From UBA9611 sp965237595 (lineage in GTDB: Bacteria > Chloroflexota > Dehalococcoidia > Lucifugimonadales > UBA3495): a stretch of DNA of 64,000 nucleotides. Positions 1-9,268 of the stretch are shown here, piece by piece. Where the stretch lies: contig CBDEFY010000006.1 of NCBI GenBank assembly GCA_965237595.1, forward strand, positions 930,001 through 994,000. Reading direction: 5' to 3'. The notes beneath the pieces were generated by a model. It was not told where the DNA came from. It saw only the letters and a list, made by a program, of their open reading frames with translations, and did no database searches. Within the stretch, counting starts at the first letter, position 1. Each line of letters starts with the position of its first letter. The translations under genes were made by a program, and so were the position numbers.

Positions 1-1221
1 ACGATGACGGCGCAGCACTGCGTCATGCGGACCTATCGCCAGGCTCCGCCCAATCTCTTTGGCCTTCGTGCAGACTCCGAAGGCTGGGCACACTTGGCAG
101 ACGACCCCGGAGGCCCGGTACAGACGCAACGGGACTCCATGCGTATGTTGGATACGAACGAACTTGAGCGTCTGTCCCTGCGGACACGTAAAGCTGTCGC
201 TCTGCTCGTCGTAGGTGAATCGGTCCTTGTGATATGGGTCTTTGAGGAACCGTTGCCGCGACTCCGACACTACCACCTGCTGATCTCGACGGGCGCATTC
301 TTCCAAGTGACTCGCGGCGAAGTATCCGGCATCGGCCAACGTCATCTGCGACTTCGTCCCCATAGTCTCCTCGGCCTGCTCGACCATCGGCACCAGCAGG
401 GCATTGTCATTGGCTGCATCCACCACGTCCACGGCGGTGACCAACATGCCGGTCGCTCCCCCATCCGTCTCTGTGGGTGAGACCATAGCCTGAGCGTTGT
501 AGCCAGCCACGATGCCTTGCCTACCCTTCATCAGCCTGGCGTCTGGGTCGGTCAGGTTGATGCGCTTGTGGCGCTTCTGACTCGTGAGATCGTCCATCGC
601 CTGCCTCACCTGCTCTCTCAAGACCTCCTTGTCAGCCAACTCCTCAGGCAGATGGGCAACAGCAGTGTCTTCTCCCGCTTCGTTCTGAGCCTCAAGGTCG
701 GCTATCGCACGCTCCAGCCGCTCCAACAGACCACGCAGTCCCTCGGCGTCGTAGCTCCTGTTCAGCGACGCGTTGGCGACCACCTTCGTACCATCCACCG
801 CCTGAACCGCCAGGTCCACCAACTTCATCGTCACTGCCATACGCACCGTCCGCTCGAACAGCTTCCTCATGGCCTGCCGATGCCCTTTGTAGAACCTCCA
901 CAGGGTGTTGTGGTCAGGATGCTGCCACCCGGTCAGCCACAGGTATGGTATCTGGTCCCGGCAGGCCGCCTCCAGCTTCCGGCACGAGCGCACCCCGGTC
1001 ATGAAGCCGTACAGCCACACGCTCAACAGCGCACGTGGATGGTAGGCTGGCGCTCCCAGCACATCCCCGTCTATCTTTACCCCAAGCTCCGCCCAGTCCT
1101 CCCGGTCCAAAGCGTCAACGAACTCGGCCACGAATCGCGCTGGATGGTCCAACGGCAACAGTTCGTCAAGCGTCGGCGGCAACATCCATATCTGCTCTCG
1201 GCCCATCTCTCGAAACGGCAT
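1..1221 (-). CDS. IS1182-family transposase, partial at window edge
   Basis: This DDE transposase begins at ATG 1221 (an in-frame GTG at 1260 is possible) and stays open for 407 codons to the window edge. The N-terminus carries the MPFREMGREQ start and an ILP-like targeting segment; the middle has VDGTKV with a candidate first catalytic Asp, and LADAGYF with a candidate second. At the position where the other copy has an amber codon (47966-47968) this copy has CAG (Gln), so this one may be functional. The missing C-terminus would carry the Glu. It would cut and rejoin the ends of its own element. Confidence 0.88.
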   Translation of the reverse strand, partial: MPFREMGREQIWMLPPTLDELLPLDHPARFVAEFVDALDREDWAELGVKIDGDVLGAPAYHPRALLSVWLYGFMTGVRSCRKLEAACRDQIPYLWLTGWQHPDHNTLWRFYKGHRQAMRKLFERTVRMAVTMKLVDLAVQAVDGTKVVANASLNRSYDAEGLRGLLERLERAIADLEAQNEAGEDTAVAHLPEELADKEVLREQVRQAMDDLTSQKRHKRINLTDPDARLMKGRQGIVAGYNAQAMVSPTETDGGATGMLVTAVDVVDAANDNALLVPMVEQAEETMGTKSQMTLADAGYFAASHLEECARRDQQVVVSESRQRFLKDPYHKDRFTYDEQSDSFTCPQGQTLKFVRIQHTHGVPLRLYRASGVVCQVCPAFGVCTKAKEIGRSLAIGPHDAVLRRHR

Positions 1222-1305
1222 CTCAACATCTCCCCAATTTATGTCGCCTCGAAAATACACCCAACGACATACCCATGGCCAGTTCAGACTTCTGAGACAG
1301 GCTCA
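1..1305 (-). mobile_element. IS1182-family insertion sequence, copy 1 (runs off the window)
   Basis: The sequence matches the element at 46835-48516 in inverted orientation, base for base over nearly its whole visible length (position x here corresponds to 48140-x there). The terminal inverted repeat TGAGCCTGTCTCAGAAGT ends at 1305; the opposite end lies outside the window. The insertion cuts off the 3' end of the PPOX-type gene to its right. Family assignment comes from the transposase (DUF772-type N-terminus plus DDE domain). The two copies face each other across 45 kb and could recombine to invert the intervening DNA. Confidence 0.9.
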
Positions 1306-1638
1306 GTTGGGATGGTCTTGGTTGGTGGCGGCGCGGTAGACATCTCTGAGGGCAATTCGTAGCTCGTCCGCGCCGGTATTGTCCGGAGATAGAATGGTGG
1401 CCCGGCCCTCCAAGACCACATAACCCCACCAGTCCTGCTTGGAGACCATTAGCGAGCACCGGGAATCCCGCTTCAGGTTGCCCAGCTTGGCCCGGTCGGC
1501 GGTGGTGGAGAAGGCCACACCGTCACGGTCGGCACCACAGGTGACGATGCTCATCTGGGGCATGCCGTTTCTTCGGAAGCAAGTCAACACTCCCTGATGG
1601 TTATCGGTCGCGAACTTCTTGACGTTATCGGACAGCAT
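1303..1638 (-). pseudogene. PPOX-class (pyridoxamine phosphate oxidase-like, likely F420-binding) protein, 3' end cut off by IS1182
   Basis: The N-terminus starting at ATG 1638 (LSDNVKKFATDNHQGVLTCF) is typical of small split-barrel flavin/F420 proteins of about 130-140 residues. Here only 111 codons remain. The reading frame ends at TGA 1303-1305, and that TGA is the first three bases of the IS1182 inverted repeat, so the insertion supplied the stop and removed the last 25 or so residues. The start overlaps the end of the GNAT gene by 14 bases, suggesting a two-gene transcript. The cofactor is an inference. Activity is doubtful because the C-terminal segment normally helps form the barrel and dimer. 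Confidence 0.75.
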
Positions 1639-2128
1639 CGTCTTCCTCCCGGCCGGTTCCAAACTCGATCTCATACATGTCGTAACTGGCTTGGCGCATG
1701 TGCAGGCTTGCGTAGACTCCCTGGGCTACCCGGTTGTCCCTGATCACGTAAAGCCGTAGGCCGCAGACATCGCCCTGACGCCGGGCTTCCACGACGGCGT
1801 AACCGTGGAGGGCTTTGTAGACCCCCATGCGCCGGTATTCGGGACTAACATAAACGCTTTGAATCCACCAGAAGGATGCGTTTCGCCAGTCGCTCCACTC
1901 GTAGGTTATCAGAAGTTGGCCCACGGGACGGCCGGTGTGTTCCGCCACCAAGTAGAAGCCTAGGTCGTGGCGATTGAGCACTGCCTCGACGCCGGGACGG
2001 AGCAGGTCCACGTCCAATTCTTTATCCTCAGTCTCTTTGGCCATGGCGGCGTTGAAGTCAACGATGGTGTCCAAGTGCACCAACGATGCCCGGCGGACCT
2101 GAATATCGTTGCCAGGAATGGAAGTCAA
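1625..2128 (-). CDS. GNAT-family N-acetyltransferase
   Basis: A 167-residue protein with the GNAT fold signature. A beta-strand segment (WWIQSVYVSPEYRRMGVYKA, near residues 85-105) contains the acetyl-CoA pyrophosphate loop in the form RRMGVY, a variant of the usual Q/RxxGxG/A. The C-terminal part has NRVAQGVYASLHM, typical of motif B (N...Y). It would transfer an acetyl group to an amine; the substrate cannot be told. It lies directly upstream of, and overlaps, the truncated PPOX gene. A repeat (2226-2335) lies just upstream, so the promoter is probably in 2129-2225. Confidence 0.8.
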   Translation of the reverse strand: MTSIPGNDIQVRRASLVHLDTIVDFNAAMAKETEDKELDVDLLRPGVEAVLNRHDLGFYLVAEHTGRPVGQLLITYEWSDWRNASFWWIQSVYVSPEYRRMGVYKALHGYAVVEARRQGDVCGLRLYVIRDNRVAQGVYASLHMRQASYDMYEIEFGTGREEDDAVR

Positions 2129-2225
2129 CTTTCTCTCCCGTGTTTCAACCCTGCAACCTTTGCCTCAAAGGTAATAATGATGGCCCGTGGCCCCGATTCC
2201 ATCGGCCCTCCATGTAAGCGTCCCA

Positions 2226-2335
2226 CTGTCACCCGGACCTCGACCGCAGTCGGGGGAGAGGTCTCGTGACCACTAGTCCGACCTGTTGTGGCGCAACGGG
2301 ATTCTTCGTCGGCTGCCGCCTCCTCAGAATGACAG
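2226..2335 (-). repeat. 110-bp interspersed repeat with CTGTCA/TGACAG ends, copy A
   Basis: Read on the minus strand it starts CTGTCATTCTGAGG, contains AGCCGA and GAATC-CGTTGC blocks, then ACGAGACC, CTCCCCCGAC, and ends GGGTGACAG. The same order of blocks is found on the plus strand at 11501-11604. Ends are inverted (CTGTCA...TGACAG). It has no coding capacity and lies between convergent-free intergenic ends, so it looks like a MITE- or REP-type repeat. Confidence 0.75.
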
Positions 2336-2373
2336 TCTTGAGGTAAGCCCAAATCCAGTGTGCCTAGCAGTAT

Positions 2374-4959
2374 TCAGCTAAGCCAAAAGGTGGAGCCCGA
2401 CTCCTCTTTTTGGACTTCGATGCGTACCGGGAAGGCTTCTTTCAGGTCATCAAGGTGGGTGATAACCAGCACCTTCTCAAAGTCGTCGCCAATGGCGCTA
2501 ATCACGTCCAGTATCCGTTCCCGGCCCACGGCGTCCTGGGTGCCGAAACCCTCATCGATGAACAAGGTCGGCAGGGGCGCTCCCATCCGTTGGGCCAGCA
2601 CCCGGGACAGGGCGATGCGCAGGGCCAGGTTCACCCGGAAAGCCTCGCCACCGCTGTACATCTCGTAGCTGCGGGGACCCAATTCGTCGCTGACCAATAT
2701 CTCCAAGGTCTCCCGGGGGTCCCCCTGCCCTGAGGCTCTTTCCCGCTGGGTCTCCAGTTTCACATTCATGCGGTTGTCGGTCATGCGGCCCAACAAAGCG
2801 TTGGTCTCATCCTCCAGCCGCGGCACCACCGTCTCGATGAGCATGGCTTGAACGCCCTGCCGGCCGAAGGCGGTGGTCAATTCCTGGTAGATGGACTGCT
2901 CGTCTTGCAATGTGGACAGCCGTTCCGATTCGGACGCAATCTCCTGGCCCAACGATTCTTTACGCTCCACCTGGTTCCGGAGATATCCCTGGCGTTCGAT
3001 GGCCTGTTGAATCTTGACGCCCAGTTCCCGTATTTCCTGTTCGGCCTCGGTGAAATCGCGCTCAAGGGCGGTCAGGCCCTCCAAAGCCTGCTTGGCATCC
3101 GCCATCTGGGACTGTAGCTGCTCCAGTTCCTCTTTGCGACGCTGGGCCATGGAAGCGTTTTGCTCCGCCGTCTCTTTGACTCCCGGCAGATCGGCCTCGG
3201 CCTGTTTCAGCCGAATCTCCCGTTGAGCAAACTCTTCCAGATCGGTGGTCTCTTGGAAGATGCGCTGACGCGCTTCTGGGTCGTAGTCCAGCTCCTGGAT
3301 CTGGGCTTTCAGCTTCCTTAGTTGAACTGACTCCTCCGCAGCAAAGGAACAGTCCGCCAACGACGCCCGCATAACCTCCAGTCTGGGGATGGCCTCCGCC
3401 AGGTCCGTCCGGGCTTGCCGGGACTCTTCAATCTGCTGTTCCAGTTGTTGGAGCCGCACCTGACGTTGGGTCTTGGCCTGGGACAGCGTTTGCTCCTGTT
3501 GGGGCAGGCGGCCTTCCAACTCGGACGATTCAGCTAGCAGCGCCTTCACTTGGACCGAGGTCTTCCGAAACTCCTCGCGCTTGGCTTCAATGTCGGCCTC
3601 AAAGGTCTCCGCCAGGCGCTGGCAGCCGTCCTCACTCAGCGGAGTCTGGCAAAGAGGGCACAGTGCCACTCGGCCGTCGGCGCCATTGAGCAGCGCCTTC
3701 TTTGCATTCAGTTCTTGGCCTTCGTTGGTGAACCGCTCCAGGGAGCTGTGGAGTCGACCCACCTGGACCGTCAGGCCGTTGAAGCGCTCCCGCTCCGCCG
3801 CCAGGGCCCGCTCCCGCTCCTCATGCCCCGGTCCCTCGTCCGTTAATTGACGTCGACTGGCCTCAAGCTGGTCCAGCCCTTGGGCTTTCAGGCTGAGACG
3901 TGACTCAATCTCGGTGTTCAGTTGCACAACTTGGGACTCCAAGAGGGTCCGGTCTCTGTCGATGTCACCCAAGACCGCCACTCGCTGGCGCTCCAAATCG
4001 TCGAAATTCCGGCCGGCCTCTTCCAGCCTGGCGAAGGCACCGCGCGCCGCTGCCAATTGGGCTGCTCCCTGGCGGATGACCGCGGCCTGTTCCACCAGTT
4101 TCTCAAAGGCCGCCACCTGTTGTTGGGCCGTCTGGTGGGCGGACTCGAACTGCTCCAACTCTTTGGCCCAGGCCGACAATCGCTGCGCCGTTTCTTCCTG
4201 GCCGGCCTGTTGCCGCCGAAGTTCTCCGACCTGCTCCCTTAGTCCAGTGGTTTTCTCCTGTTGCTCCGCCAACTCTTTATTCAGCGCTGCTAGGCTCTCT
4301 TCGACCTTTGCGAGTTCCGCCGAAGGCGCAACCAAATGTTCCAGTTCCTGGCGCATGCGGGACAAGTTGCCTTCCACCATTTTGGAGGTGTTCTCGGCCC
4401 GGCTGTTCCGTTCCCTGGCGAGGAACTGGAGCCGGTCATAGGTCTCCAGACCCAGGATTTTGCTGAGGACGGCCTTTCGTTCCGCGGGAGTTTTGTTGGT
4501 GAACTCGTCGGCCCGGCCTTGGACCAAGAAGGCCGAGTTGATGAAGGTGTCGTAGTCCATGCCGATGGTCTGATCGATGCGGGCCTGAGTTTCGCGGATC
4601 ATGTTGCCGGTCACCGGCCTCGGTGTGCCGCCTTCTAGAAGCATCAGTTGCAGGTCGGAGGCCCCACCCCGCCGGCGTTTGCCGCCCCGGGCGTGGCTGC
4701 GGATGATGCGGTATTTCTGGCCGCGGGAGGAGAAGTCCAGTTCAACCCGGCACTCGTCGGCGCCGTAGGAGATCATCTCGTCTTGGATCTTGCCCCTGGC
4801 CTTGCCCCACAATGCCCAGGTTATGCTGTCCAGCAGGGCCGATTTCCCGTGGCCGTTGGCCCCGCAGAGGCAGGCGATGTGGAGCCCGGTGAAGTCCAGC
4901 GTGGGAACGTTTTCCCGGTAACACAAAAAGTTACTGAGGGTGAGCCTGAGGGGTATCAT
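2374..4959 (-). CDS. sbcC: SbcC/Rad50-like SMC-family ATPase
   Basis: An 861-residue ATPase of the SbcC/Rad50 group, which with the SbcD/Mre11 nuclease processes DNA ends and hairpins. Walker A is GANGHGKS at residues 33-40. Long Gln/Glu/Leu-rich coiled coils run from about 180 to 720, interrupted by a CPLC zinc hook at Cys434 and Cys437 that would dimerise two coils. The signature YSGGE lies near 765 and Walker B with FIDEGFG near 797. Start ATG 4959 is chosen because the family begins directly with the beta-strand LRLTLSNF; an upstream start would add 23 unrelated residues. No sbcD is adjacent in this window, which is unusual for the pair. Confidence 0.92.
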   Translation of the reverse strand: MIPLRLTLSNFLCYRENVPTLDFTGLHIACLCGANGHGKSALLDSITWALWGKARGKIQDEMISYGADECRVELDFSSRGQKYRIIRSHARGGKRRRGGASDLQLMLLEGGTPRPVTGNMIRETQARIDQTIGMDYDTFINSAFLVQGRADEFTNKTPAERKAVLSKILGLETYDRLQFLARERNSRAENTSKMVEGNLSRMRQELEHLVAPSAELAKVEESLAALNKELAEQQEKTTGLREQVGELRRQQAGQEETAQRLSAWAKELEQFESAHQTAQQQVAAFEKLVEQAAVIRQGAAQLAAARGAFARLEEAGRNFDDLERQRVAVLGDIDRDRTLLESQVVQLNTEIESRLSLKAQGLDQLEASRRQLTDEGPGHEERERALAAERERFNGLTVQVGRLHSSLERFTNEGQELNAKKALLNGADGRVALCPLCQTPLSEDGCQRLAETFEADIEAKREEFRKTSVQVKALLAESSELEGRLPQQEQTLSQAKTQRQVRLQQLEQQIEESRQARTDLAEAIPRLEVMRASLADCSFAAEESVQLRKLKAQIQELDYDPEARQRIFQETTDLEEFAQREIRLKQAEADLPGVKETAEQNASMAQRRKEELEQLQSQMADAKQALEGLTALERDFTEAEQEIRELGVKIQQAIERQGYLRNQVERKESLGQEIASESERLSTLQDEQSIYQELTTAFGRQGVQAMLIETVVPRLEDETNALLGRMTDNRMNVKLETQRERASGQGDPRETLEILVSDELGPRSYEMYSGGEAFRVNLALRIALSRVLAQRMGAPLPTLFIDEGFGTQDAVGRERILDVISAIGDDFEKVLVITHLDDLKEAFPVRIEVQKEESGSTFWLS

Positions 4960-5215
4960 GGGGAAGGCCTTGGACCGGCCCAGTAATGGTAACCTGAAGA
5001 GGAACCGGCCACCTGCGACCTCCACCACACCATGCGAGTGTGCCCGCGGCCCCAGATTCTGTCACCAGAGTTTCTACCGGCGGCCCGGGCGTCAATAATT
5101 CTAGCACAGGGCATTGTTTCTCTGGGAGTGACCCGCGCCTGCCAACCTTGACCATGCAACTCAGCCGCGCCTACAATCAATGTCAAGTCACCCCGAGGGC
5201 AACACCAGAACCGAC

Positions 5216-6550
5216 ATGTTTGAGAATCTGACCGACCGGTTAACCGGCATCCTGAACAAGCTGACTAGCAAGGGCCGCTTGACCGAAGGTGACATTGACG
5301 AGGCTCTGAGCTTGGTCCGCCGCTCCCTGCTTGAGGCCGACGTCAATTTCCGGGTCGCCAGGGACTTTGTGGCCGCCGTGAAAGAGCGGGCCCTTGGCTC
5401 GGACGTCTTAGAGAGCCTTTCCCCCGGCCAGCAGGTCGTCAAAATCGTCCACGAAGAGTTGACGTCCCTGCTCAGCGGCGGCGACCACTCCTTGACCCTG
5501 TCCAGCCAGCCGGTGACGGCCATCATGCTGGTGGGCCTTCAGGGCTCCGGCAAGACCACCACCGCCGCCAAACTGGCCCTGCACCTGCGCCGTCAGAACC
5601 ACAAGTCTCTGCTCATCGCCGCCGACCTGCGCCGTCCCGCCGCCATCCTGCAACTGGAGACCCTGGGCAAGCAACTGGACATCCCAGTCTACTCCGAGGA
5701 CCCCAAGTCTTCGTCCGCGGTCCAAGTGGCCAAGAACGGCTTGGACCGGGCCCGCCAACTGGGGGTCAACTGGGCCATCATCGACACCGGCGGCCGCCTC
5801 CAGATAGACGAAGACCTGATGGAGGAACTGGCGGCAGTCAAGAAAGCGGTCGATCCCAACGAAGTGCTGCTGGTCTTGGACGCCATGACCGGCCAGGAAG
5901 CGGTTAACGCCGCCGAGGGGTTCCACCAGCGGGTCTCCCTGACCGGCCTGATTATGTCAAAGATGGACGGCGATGCCCGGGGCGGGGCCGCTCTGTCGGT
6001 AACCCGGGTCACCGGAGTGCCCATCAAGTTCATGGGCGTGGGCGAGCGTCCCGACGGCCTGGAGGCCTTCCACCCGGACCGCCTGGCGTCCCGCATCCTG
6101 GCTATGGGCGACGTGCTGACGCTCATCGAAAAGGCCCAGGATGCAGTGGACGACGAGCAGGCCGCGGAGATGGAGAAGAAGTTCCGCCAGGCCAATTTCG
6201 ACTTGGAAGATTTCTTGGGCCAGATCCAGAGCGTAAAGAAGATGGGCTCCCTGTCGTCGGTGATGGAGATGATTCCGGGGATGAGCCAACTGAGCAAAAA
6301 GATGCCCATGGGCGACCTGGACGACGGCCGCATCGAGCGCATCGAGGCCATTATCCGGTCCATGACGCCCCAGGAACGGCAGAGGCCGGAGTTAATCAAC
6401 GGCAGCCGCCGGAAGCGCATCTCCCAGGGCAGCGGCACCACCCCTCAGGACGTAAATCAATTGCTGAACCAGTTTCGCCAAACTCAGAAAATGATGAAGC
6501 GGATGGCCAAGTCCCGCAACCCCATGGACCTGATGAAGATGTTCCGCTAG
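5216..6550 (+). CDS. ffh: Signal recognition particle protein Ffh (SRP54)
   Basis: A 444-residue GTPase that, with 4.5S RNA, binds signal peptides on nascent chains and docks with FtsY. The N domain is residues 1-90. The G domain has GLQGSGKT (about 107-114), DTGGR (about 190) and the SKMDGDARGG stretch near 248 (a TKxD-type guanine specificity element in variant form). The Met-rich M domain occupies about 300-444 (MEMIPGMSQL, MMKRMAKS, MKMF). Start ATG 5216 gives the standard FENLTDRL beginning. It is divergent from the sbcC-like gene and convergent with the phosphodiesterase gene, so it is probably transcribed alone. Confidence 0.97.
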   Translation: MFENLTDRLTGILNKLTSKGRLTEGDIDEALSLVRRSLLEADVNFRVARDFVAAVKERALGSDVLESLSPGQQVVKIVHEELTSLLSGGDHSLTLSSQPVTAIMLVGLQGSGKTTTAAKLALHLRRQNHKSLLIAADLRRPAAILQLETLGKQLDIPVYSEDPKSSSAVQVAKNGLDRARQLGVNWAIIDTGGRLQIDEDLMEELAAVKKAVDPNEVLLVLDAMTGQEAVNAAEGFHQRVSLTGLIMSKMDGDARGGAALSVTRVTGVPIKFMGVGERPDGLEAFHPDRLASRILAMGDVLTLIEKAQDAVDDEQAAEMEKKFRQANFDLEDFLGQIQSVKKMGSLSSVMEMIPGMSQLSKKMPMGDLDDGRIERIEAIIRSMTPQERQRPELINGSRRKRISQGSGTTPQDVNQLLNQFRQTQKMMKRMAKSRNPMDLMKMFR

Positions 6551-6572
6551 GCGCCTCAGGCGCGTTTTAATC
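6551..6572 (+). terminator. Short hairpin terminator after ffh
   Basis: GCGCC-TCA-GGCGC followed by GTTTTAAT lies immediately after the ffh stop codon. The stem is short but GC-only and followed by four T residues. Confidence 0.55.
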
Positions 6573-6624
6573 TTCCATGGCCTACTTCAGGCGTCCCTTG
6601 GTATGCTCAACACTCTACATTCCC

Positions 6625-8088
6625 TCACTCCAAACCTACCCGGTTGCCCTCATCGACATATGAGGTACCGCCCACTCGGGATATCTTAATCTGCTGACGG
6701 TAGACTCTTTCGCCCAGGCTGTGTTCGGCGTCATGCAGTTCGGTGGACCAGGCCACATCGCTGGCATTGGGACCACCGGCCAGCGCCTCCTCCAGCACCC
6801 GTCCGTGCATGCCCCACTCACCAGAGATGCCCAGTATCTTCAAGATGGTCGGCGCAAGGTCCAGGTTGCCGGACGGGGTGTCCAGCTTGAGAGTTGACTT
6901 GAAACTCGGGCCGCTGGCGAACAGGATGCCATGAATCTCGTGCCGGCTCATCGACCCGTGTTGGCCGGTGCCGGGCTCGCCATCAGTGGAGTAAACCTTG
7001 CCGTCGTATCCGGCCTGGTTGGGCGATGAGTCCCAACGAAAGGAGACCGTTAGCTCGGGTGCCCGCGAGCCTTGGTTCCCAACCAGCGAGGCAGGCAGTG
7101 TTCCCGGAATTCCAGCGACAGCATCGGACGCCGTGATGGTGCCACACCAGGGCTGCGCCATCAGCCAGCCTGCCAACCACTCGGCCGTACCGAGGTCTCC
7201 TAGCTGGGTATAGAAGAGCGCCGCGCCGCCATTTTGAGCGACAATTACACCACCAGCTTCACCACCGGATGGAAAGCCGGCAGCTTTCACCAATGCTTCG
7301 ACATTGACAGTCTCGGATATGGTCGAGTAGCCGTGATCGGAGAGCACGATTATGTCAGTATCTTCGGCCCGTCCATTCTCCTTGAGCCAGCGCATCAGGT
7401 CCCCGAACTGCCCGTCCGTCTCCTTGATCGCGGCATCGGAAAGGCTGGACCCGACCCCGGCGGCGTGCTGTGATTTGTCCGGCTCAGACGACCAGATCAA
7501 GGACACGGCGGGCATGCGTTCCGGGAGTACATACTCGGTCAGGATCCGCATTGCATGGGCAAGGATCGAGGTGTTCGGCAGCGAATCTTCCGGCCATCGA
7601 CCGAACCGGTCAATTAGAGATTCGTGCAGTTCTCCGGGAAGAGCAAAGGTCGGGTGTATTGTCGCGCCGACTGAGCGGCTTCCTGAGTCGTCGGCAGTAG
7701 GGTTATGGAGGTAGGCATTGCCGCTGGTTCCGACACCAATCGCCACGTATTCGTGCCCATGCCGGGAGAGAATCTCGGCCATCGTGGGCGCAAGGAGAAC
7801 CGGCCCCCCGGCCTTCGTGATCTGGGTTAACTGAGGCTCCATCGCCGGGATGGCACGGTCCGGTTCGAAGTCCCGAATCACAAGCCTATTTCCCGCCAGG
7901 CCATGCCCTCCCGGGTTCAGACCCGTAACCATACTGGACACGTTAACTCTGGTCACGGTAGGGAAAACCGAGTGGTGGTTGGTGAACGTTACCCCATCGG
8001 CGGCCAAAGCCGAAAGATTGGGCATGAGCCGGGAATTGACCTGTGCCGGCTGGAGGCCATCGAAGACGAAGACCAATATGGAGGTCAT
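6625..8088 (-). CDS. Alkaline-phosphatase-superfamily phosphodiesterase/nucleotide pyrophosphatase-like protein
   Basis: A 487-residue protein of the type I phosphodiesterase/nucleotide pyrophosphatase group. The N-terminal strand ILVFVFDGL gives the first metal-binding Asp. FPTVTRVN near residue 43-50 supplies the nucleophilic Thr. LSDHGYSTIS near 250 provides the metal-binding Asp-His pair, and a further metal-binding His is expected in QHGSMSRHEIHG near 380. There is no signal peptide, so it is predicted to be cytoplasmic. Substrate is unknown; phosphate diesters or monoesters are both possible. It stands alone, convergent with ffh. Confidence 0.82.
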   Translation of the reverse strand: MTSILVFVFDGLQPAQVNSRLMPNLSALAADGVTFTNHHSVFPTVTRVNVSSMVTGLNPGGHGLAGNRLVIRDFEPDRAIPAMEPQLTQITKAGGPVLLAPTMAEILSRHGHEYVAIGVGTSGNAYLHNPTADDSGSRSVGATIHPTFALPGELHESLIDRFGRWPEDSLPNTSILAHAMRILTEYVLPERMPAVSLIWSSEPDKSQHAAGVGSSLSDAAIKETDGQFGDLMRWLKENGRAEDTDIIVLSDHGYSTISETVNVEALVKAAGFPSGGEAGGVIVAQNGGAALFYTQLGDLGTAEWLAGWLMAQPWCGTITASDAVAGIPGTLPASLVGNQGSRAPELTVSFRWDSSPNQAGYDGKVYSTDGEPGTGQHGSMSRHEIHGILFASGPSFKSTLKLDTPSGNLDLAPTILKILGISGEWGMHGRVLEEALAGGPNASDVAWSTELHDAEHSLGERVYRQQIKISRVGGTSYVDEGNRVGLE

Positions 8089-8140
8089 TATTCCCTCATC
8101 CGAATTTGAGATGCCGGTTCATCCTCGTATCTTGATGCAC

Positions 8141-8216
8141 GTCGTGGTTCGACAAGCTCACCATGAGCGGAAATAGCAAGGCCAGATTAATGAAATTTCG
8201 TTCGTCCTGAGCGTGT
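8141..8216. repeat. Pair of TTCGAC-type short interspersed palindromic repeats
   Basis: GGTTCGACAAGCTCACCA at about 8144 is followed at 8192-8216 by its inverted relative CGTTCGTCCTGAGCGTGTCG AAGGACC. Together they could form a long imperfect hairpin between two convergent-free minus-strand genes. The right-hand copy is the same motif that the IS110 element at 12393-13549 sits in, and a third copy lies inside the IS21 istA gene at 27444-27462. Confidence 0.8.
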
Positions 8217-8285
8217 CGAAGGACCGCAAAAGCCATGTGTTTAGTTAAATAGCGCGGGGCCGTGGCGGTGGTTCGACAATCCCTC

Positions 8286-9209
8286 TCACCCAGCGCCCAT
8301 CCTCAACGCGCTGAACAGATAGACCGTGGCGTAGGTGCGGTAGGGAGACCAGCGCCGGGCTATCTCCTCCACTTTGGCGTCGGTTACCTCCGCACCGTCC
8401 ATAAATAGCCGGGACACCACCCGGCGGAGGGCCAAGTCGCCTAGGGGCAGGGCATCGGGGCGGCCGACGGCGCGGATGAGGGCCCATTGGGCGGTCCACA
8501 GACCCACACCCCGCAGGGCAGTCAGCTTCTCCACAATCTGTTGGTCGGTCAAGCCTTCCAGACTCTCCAACGCCATGTTGTTGTCCAGGGCCGCCCCGGC
8601 CAGGCCGTGGACATACTCGGACTTACGCTGGGTCAGTTTCATGGTGCGCAGCTCGGCCGGCGATGACGCCCAGATGGCCACCGGCCTGGGGAAGGCGTAG
8701 TAGGTTTCGCCGTCGAAATCGGCGCTGGGACCGAAGGTCTCGATCAGGAGCGTCCGGATTATCCGGGCCACGCTGGTGGATATCTGCTGCCCCAACACCG
8801 CCAGGACCAACGCTTCGAATACCGTGGCCGTGTGGGGCAGGTGCAGGCCGTAGAAACGCTCCACCAACCCAGCGATGGTTTTGTCCGCTTTTCCGAGATT
8901 GTAAAAGGGGACCAAGTCTTGGTCCGCGCCCAGGAGCCAGGACACCTGGGCTTTGGCCAAGTCTACATCCTTCGGACCAAGATTTTCTCCCTGCAATTCC
9001 AGGACCAGTTCCGGTGCATCGGTGGTACTCGCCGACCTAACGGAGGCCAATACCAGTTTGTCTCCCAGGTCCAAGAGCCTCCGGTAGACGCCGTCCTCCA
9101 TGGTATCGGTGCCGTAGCGGCCCTGGAAATAGGTGTGATAGCCAGTCGTTAGCTCGAAGTCGAAGGGCGGCACAGGACTGATGGTGGCGGTCAACCGGTC
9201 CATAATCAA
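8286..9209 (-). CDS. AlkA-type DNA-3-methyladenine glycosylase (HhH-GPD)
   Basis: A 307-residue base-excision glycosylase that removes alkylated purines. The N-terminal part (1-110) is the AlkA N-domain-like region (PPFDFELTTGYHTYF). The HhH-GPD domain follows: VLGQQIST near 140, the hairpin LRGVGLWTAQW near 235, and the catalytic Asp in PLGDLALRR near 258. ATG codons at residues 1 and 3 are both possible starts. It heads or belongs to a minus-strand run of repair and hydrolase genes (thpR and a MUG-type glycosylase lie upstream with small gaps). Confidence 0.88.
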   Translation of the reverse strand: MIMDRLTATISPVPPFDFELTTGYHTYFQGRYGTDTMEDGVYRRLLDLGDKLVLASVRSASTTDAPELVLELQGENLGPKDVDLAKAQVSWLLGADQDLVPFYNLGKADKTIAGLVERFYGLHLPHTATVFEALVLAVLGQQISTSVARIIRTLLIETFGPSADFDGETYYAFPRPVAIWASSPAELRTMKLTQRKSEYVHGLAGAALDNNMALESLEGLTDQQIVEKLTALRGVGLWTAQWALIRAVGRPDALPLGDLALRRVVSRLFMDGAEVTDAKVEEIARRWSPYRTYATVYLFSALRMGAG

Positions 9210-9268
9210 TCACTCGCCGCCAGTGGAGACATGCGCAGAATAGTGTCGATCAGCCTGTAAATAACCCA

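Noticed and set aside
1303..1305. The TGA ending the PPOX gene as a selenocysteine codon
   Set aside because: It is the first triplet of the IS1182 inverted repeat, and what follows is IS sequence.
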